From the NCBI GenBank assembly GCA_027048265.1, contig JALTXS010000161.1:1-38679 (forward strand): a stretch of 38,679 bases of DNA. The letters run 5' to 3'. Shown in pieces: positions 7,947 to 16,138 of this stretch. Source of the DNA: Desulfurococcales archaeon (GTDB lineage Archaea; Thermoproteota; Thermoprotei_A; Sulfolobales; Fervidicoccaceae). The position numbers and the translations under genes were made by a program. The notes beneath the pieces are model-generated. The model had not been told where the DNA came from, ran no database searches, and was given only the letters and a program-made list of their open reading frames with translations. How positions within the stretch are numbered: position 1 is the stretch's first letter; each line of letters opens with the position of its first letter.

Positions 7947-9147
7947 TGATTTTATACTGGTCTCGCTCAAGTCGCTTACTGCCAGGAAGACACGGGTAGT
8001 GTTGACCCTGTTCAGCGTCGCTGTCGGCGTGGCTACCATACTTGCCCTCGTTGCCCAGACCGCAGGTATAAGTCAGAGCATACAGGAGACCCTGGAGAAA
8101 ATGGGGCCTGAGACCATATTCGTCTTCAGCAGCAGGCTCACTCCCAGCGATATAGAGGCTGTTAAGAGGATACCTGGGGTCAGGGACGCTGAGCCTATGA
8201 TTACTCTTATAACGAACGTTTACGTGGGGGGAGAGAAGCTCCAGCAGCAGATTGTCCTGGGGGTGACCCCCAAGGGTCTTGAGATGTTCCTTTCTGATAT
8301 AAAGCTGCTTGACGGCACCGTGTTCCCTGACACAAAGGCCCCTTTGGCCCTAATCGGGTACAACGTAGGCTACGATCACCTGAGGGAGAGGCAGAAAGTC
8401 TTTGCAGGGCAGCCGATTTTCATGGAGGTCGGCTCGGGCGGCGATGTTAGGCTCGTGAGACTCACTGTGTCGGGTGTCATGGACAGGTATGGTGCACTCG
8501 CGTTCCTCAGACCCGATGACATAATTTTCATACCACTGAGGAGTGCCCAGGACATCCTGGGCAGTGCGACTTACAATAGGATTATAGTGAAAGCTGTTAG
8601 CGTGGACCAGGTGGACCCTGTCGTCGAGAGTATTTCTAACATGTTCGGAGAGAACGCCATGCCTGTCTCCGCCCAGCAGATCGGAGAGGCCTTCCAAACA
8701 GTGGTCAGGCAACTCAGCTTTCTCATGGCAGGTATAGCAGGCATTAGCCTCGTCGTAGCCAGCCTGGGCATACTTAACACAATGCTCATAACCGTGCTTG
8801 AGAGAACACGTGAGATTGGCACCTATAAGGCCCTGGGCTACAAGAACAGGCATGTCCTCCTCATGATACTCGTTGAGGGGACCCTCATAGGCTTCATGGG
8901 GGGGCTAGTAGGAGTGGGCATGGGTGTCGCGGGCTCCCTAGCAATACCCAAGATAATCGCCCGCAGGGCTGCAGAGAGGGCATCGGCCTTCGAGGCGCCC
9001 GCTCCCATCGGGTACACGCCAGTCATAGACCCCCAAATCATACTCCTGGCTCTAGGAGTCGCTGTTCTAGTGAGCATGATCTCGAGCCTATACCCTGCTT
9101 GGAGGGCGGCTCGGATGGACCCTGTGAGAGCCCTGAGGTACGAGTAG
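7939..9147 (+). CDS. ABC transporter permease, FtsX/MacB family
   Basis: 402 residues from ATG 7939, overlapping the stop of the repeat protein (ATGATTAG). Topology is that of MacB: a first membrane helix at about residues 20-41, a long extracytoplasmic domain to about 255, then three helices near 262-287, 310-336 and 372-392. The C-terminal FtsX domain contains LERTREIGTYKALGYKNRHVLLM and ends with LYPAWRAARMDPVRALRYE, both hallmarks of MacB/LolC/LolE permeases. MacB-type machines do mechanotransmission or export of peptides, lipids or lipoproteins without passing substrate through the membrane domain. In this operon the extracytoplasmic face would work with the repeat protein. Substrate cannot be told from sequence. 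Confidence 0.92.
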   Translation: MISDFILVSLKSLTARKTRVVLTLFSVAVGVATILALVAQTAGISQSIQETLEKMGPETIFVFSSRLTPSDIEAVKRIPGVRDAEPMITLITNVYVGGEKLQQQIVLGVTPKGLEMFLSDIKLLDGTVFPDTKAPLALIGYNVGYDHLRERQKVFAGQPIFMEVGSGGDVRLVRLTVSGVMDRYGALAFLRPDDIIFIPLRSAQDILGSATYNRIIVKAVSVDQVDPVVESISNMFGENAMPVSAQQIGEAFQTVVRQLSFLMAGIAGISLVVASLGILNTMLITVLERTREIGTYKALGYKNRHVLLMILVEGTLIGFMGGLVGVGMGVAGSLAIPKIIARRAAERASAFEAPAPIGYTPVIDPQIILLALGVAVLVSMISSLYPAWRAARMDPVRALRYE

Positions 9148-9269
9148 CCTCGAGCTTCAGGCGCCGCCCACGTTCGTGGGCCTATATTGGAATTGTTATC
9201 CATTATTATCCTCAGAACGTGATAGAAAAACGAGCCCATCACATAACCCTACGGGAGAAGGGGTGCCTG

Positions 9270-10469
9270 TTGCACAGGAACCTGAAGGCCATGCTGGTCT
9301 ATGTGCTTATGTTCTCCTTCGCTATGAACACGTTTAGGATATACTATCCCTACTACCTTGCAGAGAGGGGGCTTGAGCTAAACACTATTGGAGGGCTTAC
9401 TGGCATAGGCCTACTGGCATCGGCCATAGCACTCCCCCTCGCAGGAGCTCTAATAGACACGGTTGGACGGAAACCCGTAATCCTGATGACAAGCCTAATG
9501 ATAACCGTAGCATCCCTCATAGCACTAGCCCCCCTCAGCCTGCCCCTAGTGGTCCTGGCACTGTTTTTCTTCTACACAGCCTTCGTCACAGGTAACCCCG
9601 CGCGGAGTTCCCTAATCGCCGACAGCGTTCCCCCAGAAAGGCTGGGGGCAGCCTTCGGCCTCATCGCCACTTTCTTCAGCATATCTAGAGTCCTCTCACC
9701 ATACCCTGCAGGTCTTGTTGCTGAGAAAATGGGCTACGCCCGACTGTTCTCCCTGATACTGGTTCTAGCCCTCGCCAGCCTCGTGTTCGCTGCAATCGCG
9801 TTCAAGGAAACCCTGACCGATAGGAGGCTCCCCCATCCAAGCGAGCTACGAGCCCGGTTGATTGAGACGGTTAAGGTACATCCCCGCGAGAGAACAGTCA
9901 TAGAGTTTATGGTGATGGACAGGATTGCCTGGTCGCTCTGGTTCCCCCTCCTCACGCCGTATCTCAAAGTCGCCTACGGTCTCGAGCCTGCCGAGGTGGG
10001 TGTACTTATGACCTTGGTCGATGTCGTGGGTGTTTTCACCCAGTATGGAGTAGGCATTGCTGCCGACAGAATAGGGGCACTCAAGCCCCTCATGCTAAGC
10101 GAGGTTGCCGGCATTACTATAGGCACGCTAATGTATGTGGGGCTACCCAAAAACCTCCTGCCAGTCGCCATGGTTCTATTGGGCATAGCAATATCATCCT
10201 GGATACCCGCGTACAACACGCTACTCTCACGCATATCCCCATCCCCCGGGGAAAGGGGGCGTCTGTTCGCAAAGTCCAACTTCTACAGAACAATCGTGGG
10301 GAGCCCCTCCTCCGGCCTGGGGGGATGGATGTTCTCCCACATAGGCCTAGGCTCCCCGTTTGCCACAAGCGCGGTTCTCCTAACCATGGTGGTTGTAAGG
10401 TATTACCCCAGGCTTAAGAGGGAAACCAATGGTGGGAGACCCACCATCGTCCATATACCGGAGAAGTAA
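9270..10469 (+). CDS. major facilitator superfamily transporter
   Basis: About 399 residues with twelve predicted hydrophobic segments in two halves. Between helices 2 and 3 is GALIDTVGRKPVI, the MFS motif A (G...D..GR+..), echoed in the second half by GIAADRIGALKPLM. A charged loop near the middle (TDRRLPHPSELRARL) separates the halves. I chose TTG 9270, which has GGGGTG five bases upstream; ATG 9291 is the alternative. The open frame reaches back to 9099 inside the permease gene but that extension is not MFS-like. Its 3' end abuts the stop of the convergent pilin-like gene with no spacer. The substrate is unknown; drug or metabolite efflux is typical of this shape. Confidence 0.88.
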   Translation: MHRNLKAMLVYVLMFSFAMNTFRIYYPYYLAERGLELNTIGGLTGIGLLASAIALPLAGALIDTVGRKPVILMTSLMITVASLIALAPLSLPLVVLALFFFYTAFVTGNPARSSLIADSVPPERLGAAFGLIATFFSISRVLSPYPAGLVAEKMGYARLFSLILVLALASLVFAAIAFKETLTDRRLPHPSELRARLIETVKVHPRERTVIEFMVMDRIAWSLWFPLLTPYLKVAYGLEPAEVGVLMTLVDVVGVFTQYGVGIAADRIGALKPLMLSEVAGITIGTLMYVGLPKNLLPVAMVLLGIAISSWIPAYNTLLSRISPSPGERGRLFAKSNFYRTIVGSPSSGLGGWMFSHIGLGSPFATSAVLLTMVVVRYYPRLKRETNGGRPTIVHIPEK

Positions 10470-11420
10470 TTATCCCACCCGGCCTAAAATTACTATAAGG
10501 GGGAACGATCTCTCATCGAGTCCCTTCCAAACAACATAGTCTTGCTCACCACATCGGTGGTCCTCATATACTTCCCCCTCGTGCTCCCTTACACGCTCAT
10601 ATTGTTTTCTGTGATGGTGCCTTTCATCTCCTCTGTCCTCATCATCGTTGTGGTGCACCTTCTCTGCGTTATCACATTCTCCATCAGGGGGCCTCGGTTC
10701 TAAGTGTCTGGAATCTAGGTACGGGTAAGCGTGTTTTCCATCAACGTGTATAAATCCCAACCACAGCTCAACCTCTTCTCCAATACTTTGGCTTTGATAC
10801 AAGGGACGGGCATGTACAGTATAGCCTTCTTCCTCTCCCATGTACTCTACCCAAATCTCCATCAATAATCCTTCAATATCCATAACCTTGGGGTTATCAC
10901 GCGTGTTTGCAATAGTAAGAACAGAGTAGTCCGTCGGAGTAAGGGTGCAGGGCAGCTCGTACTTGAACGAGTCGCTTATCGAGTACCTCCCCGTTATTTT
11001 AAGAACAATGTTACCTGGGCTAATACTCCTCGGCGTGGCGAAGACGAGCTCCTGTGCTTCCCCCGGCACTAGTATATCATTGTAGGGTGCTACTGGATCC
11101 ATGACTTGAGCCAGGGTGTCGTCTATGTATACGTAGAGCCTTATGTCGTGAAGTGGGAGAGGGTCTTTCCCATTGTTCCTAACAGTTATTCCAAGTAGAA
11201 TACAGGTGTCTGGACGCTCTTCGTCTTGAACCGGGATCACTTCTTCTACGAGCATCTTGCCCAGTATCGGCCCGGCGCTTGCTCTAGTATCTTCCCCACC
11301 TATGCTGTTAACAGCGCTGTATATTCCCACTAAAGATACTATTGTGAGGACAAGCAGGAGTATTACTGTCAGGGGCTGACTGTTGCCTTTGGCCCTTGAG
11401 CTGGTGTTTCTGTTTATCAT
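10470..11420 (-). CDS. pilin-like secreted protein with His/Asp/Glu-rich C-terminal segment
   Basis: 316 residues from ATG 11420 (GGTG five bases upstream). The N-terminus RAKGNSQPLTVILLLVLTIV looks like an archaeal type IV pilin/archaellin signal: a short basic stretch, a KG site for the PibD-type peptidase, then a hydrophobic helix. Residues 40-220 form a beta-rich domain clearly paralogous to the next gene upstream; both share GED(T/S)RAS, EEV(I/V)P and a C..(L)GI.VRN segment. From about residue 240 to 295 composition changes abruptly to His, Asp, Glu and Arg (for example HHNDDEDRGDERHHHRK), before a final beta-like FPLIVILGRVG. That stretch is either a genuine charged, possibly metal-binding insertion or a sign of something else (see findings). 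The stop touches the stop of the MFS gene. Confidence 0.65.
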   Translation of the reverse strand: MINRNTSSRAKGNSQPLTVILLLVLTIVSLVGIYSAVNSIGGEDTRASAGPILGKMLVEEVIPVQDEERPDTCILLGITVRNNGKDPLPLHDIRLYVYIDDTLAQVMDPVAPYNDILVPGEAQELVFATPRSISPGNIVLKITGRYSISDSFKYELPCTLTPTDYSVLTIANTRDNPKVMDIEGLLMEIWVEYMGEEEGYTVHARPLYQSQSIGEEVELWLGFIHVDGKHAYPYLDSRHLEPRPPDGECDNAEKVHHNDDEDRGDERHHHRKQYERVREHEGEVYEDHRCGEQDYVVWKGLDERSFPLIVILGRVG

Positions 11421-11443
11421 ATTAGCACCGTTGTAAATACAGT

Positions 11444-11458
11444 AATATGTATATATTA
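11444..11458 (-). promoter_or_regulatory. TATA-box region of the 316-aa pilin-like gene
   Basis: On the minus strand TATAATATATACATA is centred about 30 bases upstream of the ribosome site (CGGTG, about 11427-11431) of the gene starting at 11420. This spacing would give a transcript with a very short leader. Seen in sequence; promoter activity is inferred. Confidence 0.45.
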
Positions 11459-11543
11459 TACTTGTTTACATGAAGTAGTATTTTTATTTTGTTATTTTAT
11501 TCCCAAACTTGAATATAGGCTATGAGAACCGGACGACACTAGA

Positions 11544-12347
11544 CTAGCGTAGCAGGCTCCAGAGAACCGTTACTTTCTCGTAATCCCCTAGGCTTACGGG
11601 GCCTAAGTAGCCCATGTAGACCTCTCCGGGAACATATTCTGTTGGGTTATGGAAAACTGGTCCATGCGGGGAGCCTATAGTCTCGCGGAGCACGACCTCT
11701 CCTCTTATAGTTCCCGGGGGTAGGGTGGTGTTCACGGTTATATTGAACCAGACCATGACGCTGTTAGAACCCGCATCGCTTAGCCATAGGGTTATGGACA
11801 GGTTGCCGAGTCTTAGGGTCCTGGCCTCCTCACTCCCCTCGGATAGTGTCATCGTGCCTCCTCTACCAAGTGTGCAGGGCATGTGTTTCCTTATTATACT
11901 GGATGAGGGCGTGTCCTGTGATAGTCTTACCTCGATATAACTGGGGTCGATGCGGCTGTTGGGATAGTATATTGCCGTAAACGAGTTTCCGGGCTGTATT
12001 GTCTCTCTTCTCCACGAAAACACACGCTCGCCTAGTATCGTGCGCTCATTTGTTCTTATGAATATGGGGGTGAGGTCTGTGCTTATGGGCTCTCTAGTAG
12101 GATTCCTGACCACTATTCCTATGGCGTAGCAGTAGTTGGGTTTTTCCTCGTCGACCAGTGGAACGACCTCTTCTATTAAGGTACCTCCTAGGAGCGAGGC
12201 TCTGCTGTCCTCTCCCAGCGCTATTCCGAAGTTTGCCATGGTCGAGTGTATGACCACTATGGAGGTCACTATTATCAGTGTTAGCAGGATTAGCGCTAGT
12301 GTCTGTGACAGGGTCTTATGTCTTGTTCTTTCCGTATTCCCCTCCAT
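11544..12347 (-). CDS. pilin-like secreted protein, paralogue of the downstream gene
   Basis: About 267 residues if ATG 12347 is used (GGGTG sits two to three bases before it); GTG 12374 is the longer, possibly leaderless alternative because a TATA box lies 28 bases upstream of it. The N-terminus RHKTLSQTLALILLTLIIVT is a basic stretch followed by a pilin-like hydrophobic helix. The rest is a beta-rich extracellular domain with several N-glycosylation sequons (for example NIT, NTT). It aligns with the first two thirds of the 316-residue neighbour but lacks that protein's charged insertion. Both genes have their own TATA region, so they are probably separate transcripts of a duplicated gene. 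Function could be a minor pilin, a surface adhesin or an S-layer-associated protein. Confidence 0.65.
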   Translation of the reverse strand: MEGNTERTRHKTLSQTLALILLTLIIVTSIVVIHSTMANFGIALGEDSRASLLGGTLIEEVVPLVDEEKPNYCYAIGIVVRNPTREPISTDLTPIFIRTNERTILGERVFSWRRETIQPGNSFTAIYYPNSRIDPSYIEVRLSQDTPSSSIIRKHMPCTLGRGGTMTLSEGSEEARTLRLGNLSITLWLSDAGSNSVMVWFNITVNTTLPPGTIRGEVVLRETIGSPHGPVFHNPTEYVPGEVYMGYLGPVSLGDYEKVTVLWSLLR

Positions 12348-12395
12348 GGCACCCACTCTGATGTGCTCAAACACTTTAATGTATATTATTTACTG

Positions 12396-12407
12396 GTTTT
12401 TATATAG
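12396..12407 (-). promoter_or_regulatory. TATA box of the pilin-like gene, possibly shared with bioY
   Basis: ACTATATAAAAA on the minus strand, 25-30 bases upstream of GTG 12374. The element is nearly symmetric and could also serve the divergent bioY gene (start 12499), though at a long leader distance. Confidence 0.5.
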
Positions 12408-12498
12408 TTTCTCTATTACACCAAATGATACTCTCAATAAACAAGATTACCTCCACTCACCGGAAATGTAAGATAAACAACAGCGGGGACAGTCGGGG

Positions 12499-13137
12499 AT
12501 GAACAGTCACGCCGAGAAGGCCTTAATACCACTAATGGCCGTCCTGACGGCTCTCACCGCCCAACTCCGGATAATGGTTGGCCCAATACCCTACACTCTC
12601 CAGAACACAGCAGTTGTCCTGGCAGGACTCCTATTATCCCCGAGGAACGCTTTCTACTCAATGATGATATACATCATGCTCATAGGCCTTGGCCTTCCAC
12701 TCGCATCGGGATTCAGGGGCGGGTTACCCGTACTGTTCGGGTATACTGCAGGTTATCTATGGGGCTTCCTAATCAGCGCGCCCCTGATATCAATACTAGC
12801 TCGAATATTCCTGAGAAACAGGGGAAAGAACCTGACTGGGCTTAACGCAACTGATAAGGTGGCACTAGTTATCCTCTCAGCCCTGGGCATGCTACCCACT
12901 TACTTGCTGGGATTCGCTGTTTTCACACACTATGCCATACCCGGTTCCCCGCTATATGAGTGGTCACTATCATCATTAGAATACCTTCAAATAGACGCGG
13001 ATGGATGGCTCCTTACTTTCACTGCTAGCGTCCTCATATTCCTCCCCGAGGACCTGCTAATAGACCACCCCCTAGCGGTTCTGCTTGCATCTGGACTCCA
13101 CAGACACCTTGTTGAGAGGGGATTCGGAGACGGATAG
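12499..13137 (+). CDS. bioY: biotin transporter BioY (ECF S-component)
   Basis: 212 residues, strongly hydrophobic with about six membrane segments. The N-terminal half carries the BioY pattern: LTAQLRI..GPIPYTLQN.AVVLAGLLLSPRNAF, then GLGLPLASGFRGGLPVLFGYTAGYLWGFL. This is the biotin-binding S-component of an energy-coupling-factor transporter. The two following genes supply the coupling module (ATPases and T-component), so the uptake system looks complete. The start ATG 12499 has only a weak GGGG before it. The 3' end overlaps the ATPase gene. No bio biosynthesis gene is in the window, which fits a scavenging role; biotin would serve acyl-CoA carboxylases, also not seen here. Confidence 0.9.
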   Translation: MNSHAEKALIPLMAVLTALTAQLRIMVGPIPYTLQNTAVVLAGLLLSPRNAFYSMMIYIMLIGLGLPLASGFRGGLPVLFGYTAGYLWGFLISAPLISILARIFLRNRGKNLTGLNATDKVALVILSALGMLPTYLLGFAVFTHYAIPGSPLYEWSLSSLEYLQIDADGWLLTFTASVLIFLPEDLLIDHPLAVLLASGLHRHLVERGFGDG

Positions 13138-14398
13138 ACAAGCCCTATACGCAAAAATCTCTAGAATAGTCTCCCCCAGAGGACAGGTTATCTTAAGAGA
13201 TGTAGATATCGAGATAGGAGAGCCTGGGCTCTACTGGATTGCGGGCGATACCGGCAGTGGTAAAACCACCCTCCTAAAGGCCCTCGCTGGCCTGATACCA
13301 AACGTATACAAGGGATATAGTGCAGAGGCCCTGATAAGAGTCTGGGGCAGGGCTCCCCAACAGGCGGCCTCGGAGGGCATGCTGGACCTTGTACCCAACC
13401 CGTCCACGTTAAGATTCCTGACAAACCGGGTGCGTGACGAGCTCGCGCTGAACCGGGCACCTAAGGAGGTATGGGAGGCCCTCAGGCCCCACCTGGGTAA
13501 GCCTGTATATGTTCTTTCCGACGGCGAGAAGTACCTGGTAATAACACTCCTATCGCTCAGTACTGGGGAGAGGAGGCTTTTAATGCTGGACGAGCCCCAG
13601 TCCAACCTCGATGACGAGAATCTGGATAGGATAGCCTCCCTGTTTGAAGCCCATGCGGATAACAGGGAAGTCATTATTGTTGCCACAATGCATGGCAGCA
13701 GAAAGGAGACAACCTTGGGGAGAGACCTGCTAAGCCTTCCAAATAACAGCAAACCTACAGCTAAGGGACTCCCCTTGCCGCGGGAGCCTGAGGGTGACGC
13801 TAGTCTCCTGATTGAGGACTGTAGCTTCGCCTACCCGGGGAGGCCTTTGTTCAAAGAACTCTCGCTAAAACTGGGACCAGGGGACGCTGTAGCGATAACT
13901 GGTGCCAATGGTAGCGGTAAGACCACCTTGCTTAAGCTCTCAAGCGGTATTATGAAATGCAGTGTGGGGCATGCGCGTAGGAAGGGTATTGTCAGGATAA
14001 TACCCTCTCCCCACTCCCATGTTTTCTTCAAGCGTACCATACTAGAGGAGCTCAAATACCCTGCGGATATGGCTGGCTATGACGTAGGGAAAGTGTTGGA
14101 GGAAATTGGGCTCTGGAGAGAGAGACATAGGGATCCTTACACTCTCAGCACAGGTGAAGCAAGGATACTTCTATACGCGAGGCACCTTATAGAAGGCCCC
14201 AATATACTCGTGGTGGACGAGCCCCTGAGGGGGTTAAGCGAGGAGTTAAGAAAGATAGTATTGGACTCACTGAGGAGGTTTAGGGATGCTGGTGGCATAG
14301 TGTTGGCTGCAATGCTTAGGCCCTGGGAGGCACGGGGTGTCTTCGACAAAGTTTATGCAATAGATGGGAGGGGGAGCCTGGTTGAGGTCTCTTTGTAA
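13085..14398 (+). CDS. ECF transporter ATPase, two fused ABC domains (EcfA-EcfA')
   Basis: Up to 437 residues with two ABC cassettes in one chain. The first has Walker A GDTGSGKTT (about residue 54), signature LSDGE and Walker B LLMLDEPQSNLD. The second has Walker A GANGSGKTT (about 273), signature LSTGE and Walker B ILVVDEPLRGL. In most ECF modules these are separate EcfA and EcfA' proteins; a fusion is known in some archaea and bacteria. The start is unclear: TTG 13085, 13109 or 13112 all lie inside bioY and none has a good ribosome site, so translation is probably coupled to bioY. The second cassette ends with LRGLSEELRK rather than the usual NLD, so its D-loop is changed. The T-component gene starts four bases after the stop. 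Confidence 0.88.
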   Translation: MHLDSTDTLLRGDSETDRQALYAKISRIVSPRGQVILRDVDIEIGEPGLYWIAGDTGSGKTTLLKALAGLIPNVYKGYSAEALIRVWGRAPQQAASEGMLDLVPNPSTLRFLTNRVRDELALNRAPKEVWEALRPHLGKPVYVLSDGEKYLVITLLSLSTGERRLLMLDEPQSNLDDENLDRIASLFEAHADNREVIIVATMHGSRKETTLGRDLLSLPNNSKPTAKGLPLPREPEGDASLLIEDCSFAYPGRPLFKELSLKLGPGDAVAITGANGSGKTTLLKLSSGIMKCSVGHARRKGIVRIIPSPHSHVFFKRTILEELKYPADMAGYDVGKVLEEIGLWRERHRDPYTLSTGEARILLYARHLIEGPNILVVDEPLRGLSEELRKIVLDSLRRFRDAGGIVLAAMLRPWEARGVFDKVYAIDGRGSLVEVSL

Positions 14399-14402
14399 CT
14401 CG

Positions 14403-15029
14403 ATGCATGCAAGCTCCTCCGAGAATAGAGGAATTACTAGGGGTGCCCTACTACCCTTATTCCTGATGTTAATCGTGGGAATCACTGCGTTCACTGGAAG
14501 CTCTCTGGTCGTCGTCATGCTCTTCATAGTCCTTACAGCTTACGTTGCTATCCGCTCGCCCGTCATGCTTTTGGCCTCGGCTAGGTTTTTACTGGTGTTC
14601 GCTGGGGTGTTTATTGCTACCGGGTCTTTTTTCCAGGTCCTAGTGGGCGTGTTCTCTCCCGAGCACTTGTTGCTAGGAGTGCTGAGGTTGACTGTTCTCA
14701 CGCTGGGGGGTCTCGCCGCGTATAGTATGATGGACACCGTGGCCTTTGTTAGGCTACTGTCTAGGGTGTCACCTGGGGTCGCGCTAACCTACTTAGCTGC
14801 GCTAAGGCTCGTCTCCCTCGCTTTATGCCTATCGGGCGACATATGGGGTGTTATAAGGGTTAACGGATACAGGCCCGGCGGGCTGAGAGAGAGGCTGGGT
14901 TTGCTCACTACTGGTCTAAGGGCCTTGGCTCACAACCTTTTGGACCAGTCCCTTCTCCTCGCAGAGGCCCAGTACCTACAGGGCCGATATATATTGTCTA
15001 GGACTGTAAAGGGGAGAGGGAATGGTTAG
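14403..15029 (+). CDS. ECF transporter T-component (EcfT-like)
   Basis: About 208 residues from ATG 14403, four bases after the ATPase stop. It has five to six hydrophobic segments followed by a cytoplasmic C-terminal part (LRALAHNLLDQSLLLAEAQYLQGRYIL), where EcfT proteins carry their A-R-G/A-R-S coupling motifs. Here the motif is degenerate (LQGRY). Sequence similarity alone is modest; the assignment rests on topology, size and its place directly after bioY and the double ATPase. EcfT links the S-component to the ATPases and drives toppling of BioY. GAGGT about 14 bases upstream is a weak ribosome site; ATG 14364 would add 13 residues. Confidence 0.8.
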   Translation: MHASSSENRGITRGALLPLFLMLIVGITAFTGSSLVVVMLFIVLTAYVAIRSPVMLLASARFLLVFAGVFIATGSFFQVLVGVFSPEHLLLGVLRLTVLTLGGLAAYSMMDTVAFVRLLSRVSPGVALTYLAALRLVSLALCLSGDIWGVIRVNGYRPGGLRERLGLLTTGLRALAHNLLDQSLLLAEAQYLQGRYILSRTVKGRGNG

Positions 15030-15079
15030 GTTTTTGCACCATCCCATCCCTATCTTCAACCTGGGTGGGGGCGTCAGAG

Positions 15080-15961
15080 TTGCATGTTAGGATAATCGCA
15101 GCGGACAGCATGGGTGTAAGGAGTCTTGCAACTCAGGTGGAAATGTGTAGCGTAAAGGTGGGTCTCGACCTAGGCGCTTCCCTCGCACCTACACGCTTTG
15201 GCTTACCGCCTCACCCTATTGAGATGGAAAGGCTTGGGAAGCTGCGAGGAGAGGCGCTGAGGGCGTTGGAGTCCTCCGAGGTGGTTACAATCACTCACTA
15301 CCACTATGACCACTACATGAGGGACCAACCTGGATCCTATGAGGGGAAAACCCTCCTGGTTAAACACCCTTTAAAGGACATCAACTCCAGCCAAAGGTCC
15401 AGAGCTCGGTTCTTCCTGGAGAAATTGGGAGTCGCTGAGACGGCCCGGGTTATATACGCGGATGGCGAGATGGTAGCGATTGGTGATCTCAGGATAGAGT
15501 TTTCCCCACCTGTATGGCACGGCGAGCCTGGTACTAGGGTGGGTAAGGTCCTTATGGTGAGACTCCAATGCGGTGACAAGACGCTGATCTTTACAAGCGA
15601 CGTACAGGGACCGGCAGATGACACTGCATTAGAGGTCCTCGAGAGATGGCGAACACCTCGTCCGAAGCTCGTCATCCTGGGAGGGCCACCCACTTATTTC
15701 GCGGGTTACAAGGTACCGGTACATGCAGTTAAGCGGGGGCTTGAAGGCATGCTAAAGGTAATAAGAACACTGAAACCCGAAACATTGGTCGCAGACCACC
15801 ATCTTGTGAGGGACCCCAAGTACAGGGAGAGGATACAGCAACACGTAGAGGAGGCTGAGAGATTGGGCGTTAGGCTAGTGACTGCGGCTGAATACATGGG
15901 AAGCAAGCCAGAGCCCCTGGAAGCGTTCAGGAAACACCTCTGGAAAGATAATCCGGTCTAA
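15080..15961 (+). CDS. UPF0282-family metallo-beta-lactamase-fold protein
   Basis: About 293 residues from TTG 15080; GTG 15065 would add five. The start LHVRIIAADSMGVRSLATQVE matches the UPF0282 opening as I remember it (ASESLGVRSLATFVE), which is why I prefer the TTG. THYHYDH near residue 72-78 is the metal-binding HxHxDH motif of the metallo-beta-lactamase fold; further ligands are likely in PPVWHG, TSDVQG and VADHH. UPF0282 is conserved in archaea and its substrate is not established; a hydrolase or nuclease role follows only from the fold. It lies 50 bases after the EcfT-like gene on the same strand and may be co-transcribed. Confidence 0.85.
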   Translation: MHVRIIAADSMGVRSLATQVEMCSVKVGLDLGASLAPTRFGLPPHPIEMERLGKLRGEALRALESSEVVTITHYHYDHYMRDQPGSYEGKTLLVKHPLKDINSSQRSRARFFLEKLGVAETARVIYADGEMVAIGDLRIEFSPPVWHGEPGTRVGKVLMVRLQCGDKTLIFTSDVQGPADDTALEVLERWRTPRPKLVILGGPPTYFAGYKVPVHAVKRGLEGMLKVIRTLKPETLVADHHLVRDPKYRERIQQHVEEAERLGVRLVTAAEYMGSKPEPLEAFRKHLWKDNPV

Positions 15962-16089
15962 ATCTAAATCATGAAAAACGACCCAGACCAGCTGTTATTT
16001 CCGCGCATCCCTGCCATACCAATTAGCTGGCCTTTGGCTGTTGAGAAGCCTTGAGTAATTACAATTTATGGTTTCGAAATTCACGAAGT

Positions 16090-16117
16090 AAAAACGTACC
16101 CCTAAAAACTCTTGGGG
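16090..16117 (-). terminator. terminator of sucCD
   Basis: On the minus strand, about 20 bases beyond the sucD stop, CCCC-(11 nt with T5)-GGGG is followed by TACGTTTTTAC. T-tracts are the known archaeal termination signal. The interval 15962-16138 otherwise shows no gene. Confidence 0.45.
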
Positions 16118-16138
16118 AACCTCTATGCGGAGGGGGAG

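Noticed and set aside
8350..8853. 167-codon minus-strand frame inside the FtsX permease gene
   Set aside because: Antisense shadow of a gene with clear motifs and topology.
9099..9269. N-terminal extension of the MFS frame into the permease gene
   Set aside because: The extension is Arg/Pro-rich, overlaps the permease coding region and lacks MFS character; TTG 9270 has a ribosome site.
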